DNA of 64,000 nt from Terriglobia bacterium (GTDB lineage: Bacteria; Acidobacteriota; Terriglobia; JAJPHL01). Below are positions 41,656-50,363 of the stretch, one piece after another. The notes beneath the pieces were generated by a model. It had not been told where the DNA came from. It searched no databases and saw only the letters and a list, made by a program, of their open reading frames with translations. The stretch spans positions 124,001 through 188,000 of the forward strand of contig JAJPHL010000071.1 of the NCBI GenBank assembly GCA_021325275.1. Direction: 5' to 3'. Every line of letters starts with the position of its first letter. Positions within the stretch are counted from its first letter, which is position 1. The position numbers were made by a program, and so were the translations under genes.

Positions 41656-42045
41656 TTAGAATTTAACTTCGAGGTGAATCACGTCGTGAACACGATATCC
41701 GTTGTCGATCAACACGACGTGTCCGCCGATGACGACATAGCGTTGGTTGCGCGGCGGCCGCGGCAAGCGCAAGCCCGAAGGCACCGGATGGATCCGGCCT
41801 CGGAAATCCTGGTCGAGCACATAACCTTCCTTGAGTCGCTCTTCGTGTTCCGCCTCCAGGCGATCGCGATCCCGGAATCCTGCCGGCGGATGGTCGTGGT
41901 GCGCCTCATACCACTCGTGCGCCACGCGGCGATCGTTGTCATCGAACTTGTCGTGATCGCGATGATCGCGATCCTGAGCCATGGCGCTGAACGCCGTGAG
42001 AGACAGAAACGCTGCCAGAACTGCGATCGTGAGTCGTTGTTTCAT
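41656..42045 (-). CDS. small secreted His/Asp-rich protein (RcnB-like)
   Basis: A 129-residue exported protein with signal peptide MKQRLTIAVLAAFLSLTAFSAMAQ. The mature N-terminus is rich in Asp, His and Arg (DRDHRDHDKFDDNDRR, YEAHHDHPP), then comes RNQRYVVIGGHVVLIDNGYRVHDVIHLEV. The C-terminal part resembles RcnB/DUF1236-type periplasmic proteins, and the His/Asp cluster could bind metal. Four in-frame ATG codons, each following a GGA-rich stretch, lie between 42045 and 42087. I chose the last, which gives a standard signal peptide. It probably shares a transcript with the gene at 42137. Confidence 0.8.
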   Translation of the reverse strand: MKQRLTIAVLAAFLSLTAFSAMAQDRDHRDHDKFDDNDRRVAHEWYEAHHDHPPAGFRDRDRLEAEHEERLKEGYVLDQDFRGRIHPVPSGLRLPRPPRNQRYVVIGGHVVLIDNGYRVHDVIHLEVKF

Positions 42046-42136
42046 TGTCTTTTCCATTTCAGTTTTCTCCATTTGAATCTTCTCCATTGAACATCCTCGA
42101 TTGATTGCTTGAAACGCTCTCGGCGCCGTCGCGGCG

Positions 42137-42721
42137 TTAGCGTCCTAGATACTCGATGTGCGCGTACGTGCCGAGCCGCGAGTTGTATCCGAGATACCAG
42201 CCGACATGATCGGGATCTTCATAGACCACGATCTCATCGGCGGTCCAATTCCAGTCCGAGACGATGTTGTAGTCGAATGCGGCGACGTCCCAGAAGAAGT
42301 TGTCGAATCCGAAGCGTTCTCTGTTTCCGCCCGAGAGTACCCATTGATGTCCTCGTCCAAAGCCGCCGGTGAAACGTCCATGGGACCAGGGCTGGGCCAT
42401 GGCGTAATGCGGGTCGTTCTTGCCGGTGGCGTGTCCTACCCATTGATCGTTCGCGGCGTGAACGTGCGGAAGATCCGGATGCGCCTTGCGGTCGACCGCA
42501 ACGTGGTTTTCGGTCGCAGGCTCGGAGCGAAGCGGCGCTCCTGATGATGCATGCACCGGCGTGGGCCGCGCATTCCGTACCGGAGCCGGACCATGGGCCG
42601 GGACGTGTCCGCCGCCAACTTCCGGTCTTGCCGCGGGGCGTTGCTGTGCGCCGCGCGCCCTTTCCTGGCCAAAAGCGGCAATCGCGCAAATCAGAACAGA
42701 TAACACGAGAATCTTTTTCAA
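42137..42721 (-). CDS. secreted protein with C-terminal beta domain
   Basis: A 194-residue exported protein with signal peptide MKKILVLSVLICAIAAFGQE. A Pro/Ala/His-rich linker (RPEVGGGHVPAHGPAPV) is followed by a domain reading HYAMAQPWSHGRFTGGFGRGHQWVLSGG, FFWDVAAFDYN and WTADEIVVYEDPDHVGWYLGYN. Similar proteins are common in Acidobacteria, without known function. A sigma-54-type promoter lies 40-55 bp upstream, so it belongs to the inferred regulon together with the gene that follows. Confidence 0.8.
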   Translation of the reverse strand: MKKILVLSVLICAIAAFGQERARGAQQRPAARPEVGGGHVPAHGPAPVRNARPTPVHASSGAPLRSEPATENHVAVDRKAHPDLPHVHAANDQWVGHATGKNDPHYAMAQPWSHGRFTGGFGRGHQWVLSGGNRERFGFDNFFWDVAAFDYNIVSDWNWTADEIVVYEDPDHVGWYLGYNSRLGTYAHIEYLGR

Positions 42722-42760
42722 CTTGATCTCCCTTGGCGATATGTCGCCGTCAACTTACGG

Positions 42761-42776
42761 TGCACGTGTCGCACCA
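42761..42776 (-). promoter_or_regulatory. sigma-54-type promoter for the 42721 gene
   Basis: Minus-strand TGGTGCGACACGTGCA keeps GG-N10-GC, 40-55 bp before the ATG. Confidence 0.65.
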
Positions 42777-42860
42777 CGCCCGGTAGCTCACAACTCTCGT
42801 GTGCGTAAGGCAATGCACCTGCGGCGAGAAGACCGCTCAAAGCAAATGCCGCACTCTCGG

Positions 42861-42873
42861 TGCAGATTTTGCA
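42861..42873. promoter_or_regulatory. TGCA palindrome upstream of the 42721 promoter
   Basis: TGCAG-ATT-TTGCA matches the shared motif and lies 85 bp behind the -24 element. The rest of 42722-43024 shows no gene. Confidence 0.55.
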
Positions 42874-43024
42874 GATCTAGATAGGCTTATTTGGAGGACT
42901 GGCCCAGATCGTGACGTGAAGGACGCGGCGCGGAAACTTGACGAGTTTCTTCAGTTTGGGCACAATTGCCCAAACGAGTGCAAATCCTCAGACGAGGCAA
43001 ATTCCTCAAGTCCAGTGAATTGAG

Positions 43025-43110
43025 TGCCCGGGGCGGGAATCGAACCCGCAAAGCCCTTTCGGACCGAGGGATTTTAAGTCCCTTGCGTCTGCCAATTTCG
43101 CCACCCGGGC
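43025..43110 (-). tRNA. tRNA-Leu(TAA)
   Basis: The minus strand folds as an 86-base type II tRNA. The acceptor GCCCGGG pairs with CCCGGGC, and the D-arm is GGCGAAATTGGCAGACGC. The anticodon stem GGGA encloses CTTAAAA, with anticodon TAA at 43074-43076. A variable arm (CGGTCCGAAAGGGC region) and T-arm GCGGGTTCGATTCCCGC follow. The 3' CCA is not encoded. It reads UUA and UUG. Confidence 0.95.
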
Positions 43111-43177
43111 GGTCGGAGGGCCTCTCAGTTACTTTACACGAGCCCTCGCGACCCCGTAAGGCGAACCTTACCGATTG

Positions 43178-44095
43178 CTAGCGTTTCCTGCGGGTCTTGG
43201 CCAGCGCCAACAGTCCGCCGCCGAGCAAAAATAGCGTGGACGGTTCCGGCGTAGCGCCCGATGGCGCCAGAGACGCTGCGCCGCAATAGGTAGTTCCACT
43301 GGCGGCCGTGTAACTGGCGTTGGGCGTTGCGATGTCCACGCACGTGGTCGCATCGGCGCTGAACGTTAGCGATGACGATCCGAGTTGGGGGTTGGAGGAC
43401 ACAAAATATGGGTCTTGCGTGGGGTGTGCCCAAAAGCTTCCGAAGATCGAGACGTTGAGCGTCAGCGAGCAACCCACCTCGGTGTCCACCGCCAGCATCT
43501 GCGTGCTGTCGCCGACACCCAGAATGAAGCTGGTGGGCATTGTTCCGCATGCACCAGGTTCGTTGTCGCTCACTTGCAGGCCGACTTGGAAGGGGTCGCC
43601 GGTTCCCGCAGCCCCGTCGCCCGTCGTGCCGATCAAGAGGCTTAGCAGCGACTGTTCCGTCAAATCGACCTCCACCGGTGAGCCGGACGCCAACGTATCC
43701 GATGTGATTGCCAGCGTGTCTTGGAAGCCAGACAAGTACGGCGCTCCGTACGGGTGGTCGATGAACTGATTGCCACTCCACGGGAAGGTGGTGTCCCAAG
43801 CGGATACTGCTCCGGAAGCGTCCAATTGCCCTATGCCGGCGGATGCCGAGTACGACGAACTGACGCCCGATCCGTCCGATATTGTGTAGCCACCTGAGCC
43901 CGAAGTCGAGATCGGAACGGATCCAGGGAGCTCCGATATATTTCCAGGCGGGGAGCAGTTGCTTCCGCAGCGTATATTGAGGCCCAACCCATAGGTGTAA
44001 TACGGAGTGCTGAAAATGCCTCCGATGGAATCGGCGTGAACAGCTTGCGTCAAAGCGAACGCAGCGAGTATTACCGACAGTAACTTTATCTTCAT
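43178..44095 (-). CDS. PEP-CTERM surface protein
   Basis: A 305-residue exported protein with signal peptide MKIKLLSVILAAFALTQAVHAD. It ends ATPEPSTLFLLGGGLLALAKTRRKR: PEP box, hydrophobic helix and basic tail, the signal for exosortase-type processing. The middle is Ser/Gly-rich and beta-prone, with four cysteines (IRCGSNCSPP, EPGACGT, EVGCSL) but no named domain. CGGAGG precedes the ATG. No exosortase gene is in the window. With the LPATA protein at 39 kb, the organism uses two kinds of C-terminal sorting within a short distance. Confidence 0.9.
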   Translation of the reverse strand: MKIKLLSVILAAFALTQAVHADSIGGIFSTPYYTYGLGLNIRCGSNCSPPGNISELPGSVPISTSGSGGYTISDGSGVSSSYSASAGIGQLDASGAVSAWDTTFPWSGNQFIDHPYGAPYLSGFQDTLAITSDTLASGSPVEVDLTEQSLLSLLIGTTGDGAAGTGDPFQVGLQVSDNEPGACGTMPTSFILGVGDSTQMLAVDTEVGCSLTLNVSIFGSFWAHPTQDPYFVSSNPQLGSSSLTFSADATTCVDIATPNASYTAASGTTYCGAASLAPSGATPEPSTLFLLGGGLLALAKTRRKR

Positions 44096-44212
44096 ACATC
44101 CTCCGTTTTCCCAGATGAGTGGGGGATGCCAACCAGCGTGAACTTTGGCATAATCGCGTAGGGAGAGTCCTTAGCACTGCGCGGTTTTTTCTTAGAAAAA
44201 AATTTGGACCGC

Positions 44213-46291
44213 ATGTCGAACCAGCACAGATGTTTATTGGAATTCGCCGAGTTTCGCTTGGACTGCGAGCAGGGCGTACTCTACCGCCTAGGGACCATCG
44301 TTTCGCTGCCCCCCAAGGCCATCCAAACGCTGATTTTTCTGGCCGAACGTCCGGGCGAGGTGGTCACCAAAGACGAGTTGATGAAGGCCATTTGGCCCGA
44401 CACGTTCGTGGAAGAGGGCAATCTCACCTTTAACATTCACCTGATTCGCAAGGCGCTGAACGCTCGCGAGGACCAGCCGTTCATCGAGACGCTTTCGAAA
44501 CGCGGATATCGATTCGTCGCCGAGGTGCGACCGGCACAGGACGTTACGCCGGTCGAGGCTGCGCCGCGCTCGCCCGAGCCTGCGCCGATGCCGCAAGCCG
44601 CTTCCCAATCGCCGCGGACTCTCGTACTCTTAGCCGCGCTCGCGGCGATCGTCGTTTTTGCCTTGATCGCGTCCCGGCGCTCGCGCGCCGTCGGCGATTC
44701 CGCAGCGGCAGCGACCAATGTTCCGCTGCCCGCATTGATCCAGTTGACGATTCACGCCGGCAGCAATAGCCAACCCGATGTTTCGCCGGATGGACGGCGC
44801 GTAGTCTTCGTGAGCAACCGCGATGGCGGTCACGGCCAGATCTACGTGATGGATTCCGACGGAGGCCATCCGCGCAATCTCACCGGCGATCCCAGAATTC
44901 ACGACGACTCGCCGGCGTGGTCGCCGGACGGACGCCGAATCGCTTTCCAAAGCAATCGCCGAGGCGCCACCGAGCTTTCCATCATGGACGCCGACGGCGG
45001 TCACGCGACACCGGTCACGCCGGGCGCGCGCGCCGCGTGGTCTCCCGACGGGACGATGCTTGCTTACGTGCGGTCGATCGACGGCCACAACGAGATCTTT
45101 GTCATTCGCGCAGATCAGCCCGGAGCGCAACCGCGCCAACTGACGCACGATCATCACTTCTGCGCCGATCCCACGTGGTCGCCCGATGGATCGCGAATTG
45201 CGTTCACTAGCGAAGGCGCGCAACACTTGGAAGTTCACTCGATGCGCGCCGACGGAACCGGCCGCGTCGTTTTATCGGCGAGCCGTGGCGACGACCGGCT
45301 GCCGGTGTGGTGGCGCGACGGCCGGATCGCGTTCAACAGCACGCGCGACGGCCATGACGCGCTCTATGTGATGGAGTCCGACGGCGCGCTGCAACATCGC
45401 GTTAGCGACGGCAAATTCGACGATGCCGAAGCGGCGTGGTGGCCCGATGGACGCAGTTTGATCTTCGAGAGCGATCGCAGCGGCAATCCGGAGATTTATC
45501 GGATGCGCCTGCCCGACACTCCTGACGGCGCGATTCGCCTGACCAGCGGCTTGGCCACCAACCAGAGTCCAGCGTGGTCGCCCGACGGCCGGTGGATCGC
45601 GTTCGAGAGTACGCGCGAAGGCAAGCCCAACATTTTCGTGATGGACAGCGACGGCCGGCAAGCGAAAAACCTGACGCACAGCCCGGCAGGGAATTACGAA
45701 CCGCGGTGGTCGTGGGATGGAACGCGCATCGCATTTTCGAGCGATCGCGACGGGAAGCGTGCGATTTACACGATGAACGCCGACGGCTCGGGCGTCCGCA
45801 AGGTCAGCGAAGGAGAAGACGATCGAAATCCCGCGTGGTCGGCGGATGGCCAAATCTGTTTCGATCGCGGCGGGGAAATCTGGATTGCAGGCACACCGTC
45901 GCGACACTTGGCGTCGGGCACGCAATGCACGTGGCGTCCCGACAATCGGCAAATCGTATTTGCGCGCAATGCGCCCGGCGCCATCGAGATTTATGCGATG
46001 AATCCGCGCGGGGGAGATCTCGTGGCGCTCACCGGCAATGGTCACGGCAACGGCGTTCCGGCGTGGAGTCGCGATGGCGCGTGGATCGCCTTCAACAGCA
46101 ACAGCGACGGCTATGGATTCGGAATTTTTGTGATGAAAAGCAATGGCGCGCAGCCTGTTCGCGTGACCGCGCGCCGGGAATTCGACAATCAACCGTCGTG
46201 GTCGCCGGACGGACTCTGGATCGTGTTCGCGCGAGACCGCGATCACACTTGGGATCTCTACAAGATCGCGGTCCCGGAAATCTCGCGTTAA
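44213..46291 (+). CDS. winged-helix regulator with TolB-like PD40 propeller
   Basis: A 692-residue CadC-like membrane regulator common in Acidobacteria. Residues 1-105 form an OmpR-type winged helix (FRLDCEQGVLYRLGTIVSLPPKAIQTLIFLAERPGE, LMKAIWPDTFVEEGNLTFNIHLIRKAL, TLSKRGYRFVAEV). A Pro/Ala linker leads to one membrane helix (RTLVLLAALAAIVVFALIASRR). Residues 180-690 form PD40/WD40-type blades, each with a SPDGRxIAFxSxRDG core repeated about twelve times. The propeller should lie in the periplasm and sense a ligand. The ATG at 44213 is preferred to the TTG three codons earlier. Targets are unknown. Confidence 0.92.
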   Translation: MSNQHRCLLEFAEFRLDCEQGVLYRLGTIVSLPPKAIQTLIFLAERPGEVVTKDELMKAIWPDTFVEEGNLTFNIHLIRKALNAREDQPFIETLSKRGYRFVAEVRPAQDVTPVEAAPRSPEPAPMPQAASQSPRTLVLLAALAAIVVFALIASRRSRAVGDSAAAATNVPLPALIQLTIHAGSNSQPDVSPDGRRVVFVSNRDGGHGQIYVMDSDGGHPRNLTGDPRIHDDSPAWSPDGRRIAFQSNRRGATELSIMDADGGHATPVTPGARAAWSPDGTMLAYVRSIDGHNEIFVIRADQPGAQPRQLTHDHHFCADPTWSPDGSRIAFTSEGAQHLEVHSMRADGTGRVVLSASRGDDRLPVWWRDGRIAFNSTRDGHDALYVMESDGALQHRVSDGKFDDAEAAWWPDGRSLIFESDRSGNPEIYRMRLPDTPDGAIRLTSGLATNQSPAWSPDGRWIAFESTREGKPNIFVMDSDGRQAKNLTHSPAGNYEPRWSWDGTRIAFSSDRDGKRAIYTMNADGSGVRKVSEGEDDRNPAWSADGQICFDRGGEIWIAGTPSRHLASGTQCTWRPDNRQIVFARNAPGAIEIYAMNPRGGDLVALTGNGHGNGVPAWSRDGAWIAFNSNSDGYGFGIFVMKSNGAQPVRVTARREFDNQPSWSPDGLWIVFARDRDHTWDLYKIAVPEISR

Positions 46292-46798
46292 CTATGCCGC
46301 CGCGGCGGCGCTTTCCTGCATGGCGCGGAACTTCTTCATGTCCTCGGCCATCTGCTTCTTCATCTGCGCCGGCGTGGGATCGGCGATGTGCGTTGCGATG
46401 TACCAGCTATAGCCGTCCGGATCGATCAAGCGGCCGCAGCGATCGCCCCAGAACATGTCGGCCACGGGACCTTGCGGTGTCGCGCCCAACTTCACGGCCT
46501 TGGCCACCACTTTGTCCACGTTCGGCACGAGCAGATACAGTGTGGTGGGAGATGCGCCGACACTCTTGGCGCTCCGCGCGCCCATCGAGGGCATTTCCGG
46601 CCCGAGCATCAGCGTGGTGTCGCGATGCTTCAATTCGGCGTGCATCGGCCGGCCATCAGGACCGTTCATGATGCCGCGCTTCGTGAATCCCAGCGCTTTC
46701 TGATAAAAAGCCGCTGCTGCTTTCACGTCGCCGACGCAGAGCATAGCGGTAAGAGCGGTGTAGTTTTTCTTGTTGAGTGGATCTGCTTTTTTGGCCAT
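46292..46798 (-). CDS. VOC/glyoxalase-like protein (PhnB type)
   Basis: A 168-residue VOC-superfamily protein with TALTAMLCVGDVKAAAAFYQKALGFTKRG, HAELKHRDTTLMLGPEMP and then YLLVPNVDKVVAKAVKLGATPQGPVADMFWGDRCGRLIDPDGYSWYIATH. The pattern matches PhnB/3-demethylubiquinone-like proteins, whose functions are mostly unknown. The C-terminal 25 residues are a charged helix. The start at 46798 is preceded by AAGGGG. It converges with the PD40 regulator gene, with adjacent stop codons. Confidence 0.9.
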   Translation of the reverse strand: MAKKADPLNKKNYTALTAMLCVGDVKAAAAFYQKALGFTKRGIMNGPDGRPMHAELKHRDTTLMLGPEMPSMGARSAKSVGASPTTLYLLVPNVDKVVAKAVKLGATPQGPVADMFWGDRCGRLIDPDGYSWYIATHIADPTPAQMKKQMAEDMKKFRAMQESAAAAA

Positions 46799-47160
46799 TG
46801 AGAGAATCCCCTTTCCACCGGTCATTTTATCTCATCCCCCAACGCCCGAACGGTGCGCGAACATCCTTTTACCGAGGGTTCATCGAATGGCAGCCTGGAG
46901 AGCTCTCAAGGAGCTTGGCGGCCCATGAAATCGACCGACAGTGGCCGAAAAGTGAATTTTCTTGCACACCGAGCCGAATGCTCCGGTTCCCGCAGGTCTC
47001 TACAGGAATCTAAATATTTTGTTTACAACAGTATGCAGAGGATCTCGGACGACGGCGAACTCTCTCATTTTTGGTATGAAACGTGCTTTCAGCTTTGGTG
47101 GATTCAACGGTGTAGCCAAATAAAGTGTGACTAGACGCTGGACTATAGAGGAAACGACTC
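46799..47160. other. intergenic region upstream of a PEP-CTERM gene
   Basis: About 360 bases without a convincing gene. The short frames here have no ribosome site or family match. The promoter for the gene at 47161 should lie here; no sigma-54-type sequence was found. Confidence 0.45.
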
Positions 47161-47904
47161 GTGAAAAAACTGACTGTTCTGACCATTCTGACAATCGCGG
47201 GATCGATGTTAATCGCCGCGGCGCCCTGTTCGGCCGACGCTTTAACGGTTTCCTATTTTACGATGAACTCAAGCGACCCCGACGTGGGCAACGGTGGGGA
47301 CTACACCGTTGCGACGACGTTGGGACCGAACGGTTTGCCGGTTTGGACGGGCGGACAACAGTTAAATGATCTGAATGGGTCTAACGAGATCGAATGGTGG
47401 GCTCCGAGTTTCGACTCGTTCATCACCGCAACCGGCACCGGTTCGTTAACGGTTCCCTTCGATGTGTCGATGTACACGCCGAACGGCACGGGCAGCAGCG
47501 ATGGCGGAACGAACGGCTTTCAGGCGGCGGTTCTCACCGGCAATTTCAGCGTGACATCCCCCGAGCAAGTTACCTTCGATCTGGGATCGGACGACGACTC
47601 ATTCCTCTACGTCGACGGGTCGCTGGTCGCGGCGATTCCGGGAATTCATGGCGATAGTTCGACGTCTTACACCACCAGCCAGTTGGGCGTCGGCGACCAT
47701 TCCCTCGTACTCTTCTATACGGATCGCGAGCCGGTGGGTGCGGAGCTTTCCTTGTCCATCGAGACGCAGGGCCTTGGTGTCACAGGCGGCGACCCCTTCA
47801 CGGCGGGCACGCCTGAACCGGGAACCTTGCTGTTGCTCGGTAGCGGAATGCTGGCTCTCGGACGTTTCACTCGCCGCAAACTCGCGACGTCTGCAAAGAA
47901 CTAA
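47161..47904 (+). CDS. PEP-CTERM protein with fibro-slime/PA14-like domain
   Basis: A 247-residue exported protein starting at GTG, preceded by AGAGGAAACGACTC. The signal peptide is KKLTVLTILTIAGSMLIAAAPCSAD. The middle reads GGTNGFQAAVLTGNFSVTSPEQVTFDLGSDDDSFLYVDGSLVAAIPGIHG and LGVGDHSLVLFYTDREPVGAELSLSIE, the pattern of PA14/fibro-slime beta-sandwiches. The end is GTPEPGTLLLLGSGMLALGRFTRRK, a full PEP-CTERM signal. It is the second such protein within 4 kb. Confidence 0.9.
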   Translation: MKKLTVLTILTIAGSMLIAAAPCSADALTVSYFTMNSSDPDVGNGGDYTVATTLGPNGLPVWTGGQQLNDLNGSNEIEWWAPSFDSFITATGTGSLTVPFDVSMYTPNGTGSSDGGTNGFQAAVLTGNFSVTSPEQVTFDLGSDDDSFLYVDGSLVAAIPGIHGDSSTSYTTSQLGVGDHSLVLFYTDREPVGAELSLSIETQGLGVTGGDPFTAGTPEPGTLLLLGSGMLALGRFTRRKLATSAKN

Positions 47905-47937
47905 AGTAAATGGGGAGACTGAGAGCGGCGCAGGCCG

Positions 47938-50349
47938 CTACTTCAGTTTCCATTCCTGTACGCCCGCCGACCACGTCGGTTGCATCACCACTTCCAAACG
48001 CATCGCCCCCGTTGTGACCGGCGTGAACGTCACGGCGTTGAATTGATCTTTCGCGACGCCGTACGCCGACGCGCCTTCCACTGGCTTCCACGTGTCGCCG
48101 TCTTTGTACAGCAATCGCCACGACGCCGGTACGCGAACTTCGCCGCGGCCCGTGTCGTCGAACCAGTAGAGTTGCGCTTCCGAAACGCGCGACGGTTTCG
48201 CGAAGTCGTACTCGATCCACTCGGTTTGTCCTTTGCGCGGCCACCAGTCGAAGTAGGAGCCGCGGGCGTTCGACGCTTTTGGTTCCTCGCCGTCGTGCAC
48301 CGCGTCGATCCACTTCGATCCCGCGTTCGACGCGCTCACTTTCGCCGACATCGCGAGCGTGGGATACGGCGCGGGCGTCACATCCGATTCGTGATCCGGG
48401 AACCACACCATCATCTCGCCCGATCCTCGATTCGCCCACGCGTAGTAAGGAATCGCGGTGAACTCCTCTGGCGTGCGCTGCACCTTGCCGTCGGCGTCGA
48501 GGGAAAACGCCGTGGCGCGCGACTTCACCACTTCCACGCCGTTCAACAAATCAGGGCGCCACTCCGCTGTGAGTTTCTCGTTGTCGGGAAGCATCAGGTT
48601 GCGGACTTTGCCGTTGGGATTGTCGACCCACTCCGCGGCGTACACGAGTGGTCCACGCTGCAAGGCGATGCGTCCTTTGTCCGCGGCAACCTCCGAGTTC
48701 GCGGCGACGCGGCGAACCGGCATCGGTAGGTTCAACTCGATCTTGTCGCCCGCTTTCCACGTGCGGTCGATCACCACGTATCCGCGATCGAGCTTCATGG
48801 GAACAGCCGCTCCGTTCACTTTCACGGTTGCTGTGGGTGCGGCCTCGTCGACGAATCGATAAAGGTCCGTCGCCACCGGTTCATTGCGGGCCCATCCGGG
48901 AATGCGCACGTGAATCGCGACAGGCCCTGCGGCCTTGTCGGGCGTCACGGTCATGGTGACCGCGCCGTTCCACGGATAACGCGTCTCCTGCGTGATTCCG
49001 AAGACGCGATCGTTGTCCAATTTGATTTCCGCCTTCGACGCCATATACAAATTCACCCAAATCGCATGGCCCTTTTGCGCGTACACGTAGCCCGGCACCG
49101 ACGCCATGAAGCGTGTGATGTTTCCGGGGCAGCACGCTACGCCGAACCACGGCTTGCGCGAATGCTGTCCCTTCGACTCCACGGGATTGTCGTAGAAAAA
49201 CTTTGTGCCGTCGAGCGAAACGCCGGAGATCAGTCCGTTGTACAGCGTGCGCTCCATCACGTCGATGTACTTGGCGTCGGGATCGAGCAGAAAGAGGCGA
49301 TGATTCCAGAAATCGTTGCCGACCGCTGCGCACGTTTCGTTGTACGCGGTCATATTGGGTAGTTCGTAGTTGGCCCCAAACGCCTCGCCCGCCGCGCGCG
49401 CGCCGATCCCTCCGGTGATGTACAACTTTTTTCCGGCGACATTGTCCCAAATCTTCTGGATCGCGTTGACGTACGCGGTGTCGCCGGTGAGCGCGGCGAC
49501 GTCGGCCATTCCCGAGTACATGTAGGTTGCGCGTACGGCGTGTCCCACCGCTTCGGTCTGATCGACCACTTTCATGTGCGCCTGATTGTAGGTGTTGTCG
49601 CGGCGTTTGGGATTGGTGCCGCGCACGTCGAGCATAAACTTCGCCAGGTTGATGTAATCTTCGTTGCCGGTGACGCGATACAACTTCGCGAGCCCCATCT
49701 CGGTGATCTGATGTCCCGGCCAAATCGATTCCTTGCCGGGACCAAACGTGCGATCGAGCAGATCCGCTGTCTTGATCGCGACATCGAGCAACGTGCGTTT
49801 GCCGGTCGCTTGATAATGCGCGATGGCCGCTTCATACAAGTGTCCGAGATCGTAGAGCTCGTGGCTATCCACCGATTCCAGTTCCCAGCGTTTCGCGCCG
49901 GCCCACGGATGCGGCGGCTGCGGCATCATCGTGCGCGCGGTGTAGAGATAACCGTCCGGTTCCTGCGCGGCGGCGATGATCGCGATGTACCTGTCGAGTT
50001 GCGCGTCGAGCGCGGGGTCGGGATGCACGCTCAACGTGTACGACGCGCCTTCCAAAACTTTGTACACATCGGTGTCGTCGAAGGGATACGGCGGCGCTTT
50101 CTTGTTTTCGAACGGCTCGCCGCGCAGTTGCTTGGCGGCGCGCTCAAAATTATCGAAGCGCCCTGTTTCCACGTCCTTTTGAAACGCGAACGGAATGGTG
50201 ACCTTGCGATTCGTCTCGATCTTCGGCGCCCAGAAAACGTCGTTCACGTGGACCGCAGTGAAGGGAACGGGCTTTACCGGATAGTCGTGCTTCGCCTGTG
50301 CTCCGGCGGCGAGCGCGAAAAACAATATTGAAAGTGCTGGGGATCGCAT
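47938..50349 (-). CDS. GH127 beta-L-arabinofuranosidase-like enzyme
   Basis: An 803-residue exported protein with signal peptide MRSPALSILFFALAAGAQA. It matches GH127: a long (alpha/alpha)6 barrel with WPGHQITEMGLAKLYRVTGNEDYI, YITGGIGARAAGEAFGANYELPN, AYNETCAAVGNDFWNHRLF and GVACCPGNITRFM. From the residue 1 used here, the zinc-binding and catalytic residues are E338, C340 and the pair C406/C407, with E322 as likely acid/base. The spacing matches the known bifidobacterial enzyme. The last 130 residues form an F5/8-type beta-sandwich. It should release beta-L-arabinofuranose. The start avoids overlap with the divergent gene 14 bases away. Confidence 0.9.
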   Translation of the reverse strand: MRSPALSILFFALAAGAQAKHDYPVKPVPFTAVHVNDVFWAPKIETNRKVTIPFAFQKDVETGRFDNFERAAKQLRGEPFENKKAPPYPFDDTDVYKVLEGASYTLSVHPDPALDAQLDRYIAIIAAAQEPDGYLYTARTMMPQPPHPWAGAKRWELESVDSHELYDLGHLYEAAIAHYQATGKRTLLDVAIKTADLLDRTFGPGKESIWPGHQITEMGLAKLYRVTGNEDYINLAKFMLDVRGTNPKRRDNTYNQAHMKVVDQTEAVGHAVRATYMYSGMADVAALTGDTAYVNAIQKIWDNVAGKKLYITGGIGARAAGEAFGANYELPNMTAYNETCAAVGNDFWNHRLFLLDPDAKYIDVMERTLYNGLISGVSLDGTKFFYDNPVESKGQHSRKPWFGVACCPGNITRFMASVPGYVYAQKGHAIWVNLYMASKAEIKLDNDRVFGITQETRYPWNGAVTMTVTPDKAAGPVAIHVRIPGWARNEPVATDLYRFVDEAAPTATVKVNGAAVPMKLDRGYVVIDRTWKAGDKIELNLPMPVRRVAANSEVAADKGRIALQRGPLVYAAEWVDNPNGKVRNLMLPDNEKLTAEWRPDLLNGVEVVKSRATAFSLDADGKVQRTPEEFTAIPYYAWANRGSGEMMVWFPDHESDVTPAPYPTLAMSAKVSASNAGSKWIDAVHDGEEPKASNARGSYFDWWPRKGQTEWIEYDFAKPSRVSEAQLYWFDDTGRGEVRVPASWRLLYKDGDTWKPVEGASAYGVAKDQFNAVTFTPVTTGAMRLEVVMQPTWSAGVQEWKLK

Positions 50350-50363
50350 GATAATTCGAGCAT

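Noticed and set aside
46853-47134. Short plus-strand frames before the PEP-CTERM gene
   Set aside because: No ribosome site, no family resemblance and unusual composition; treated as non-coding.
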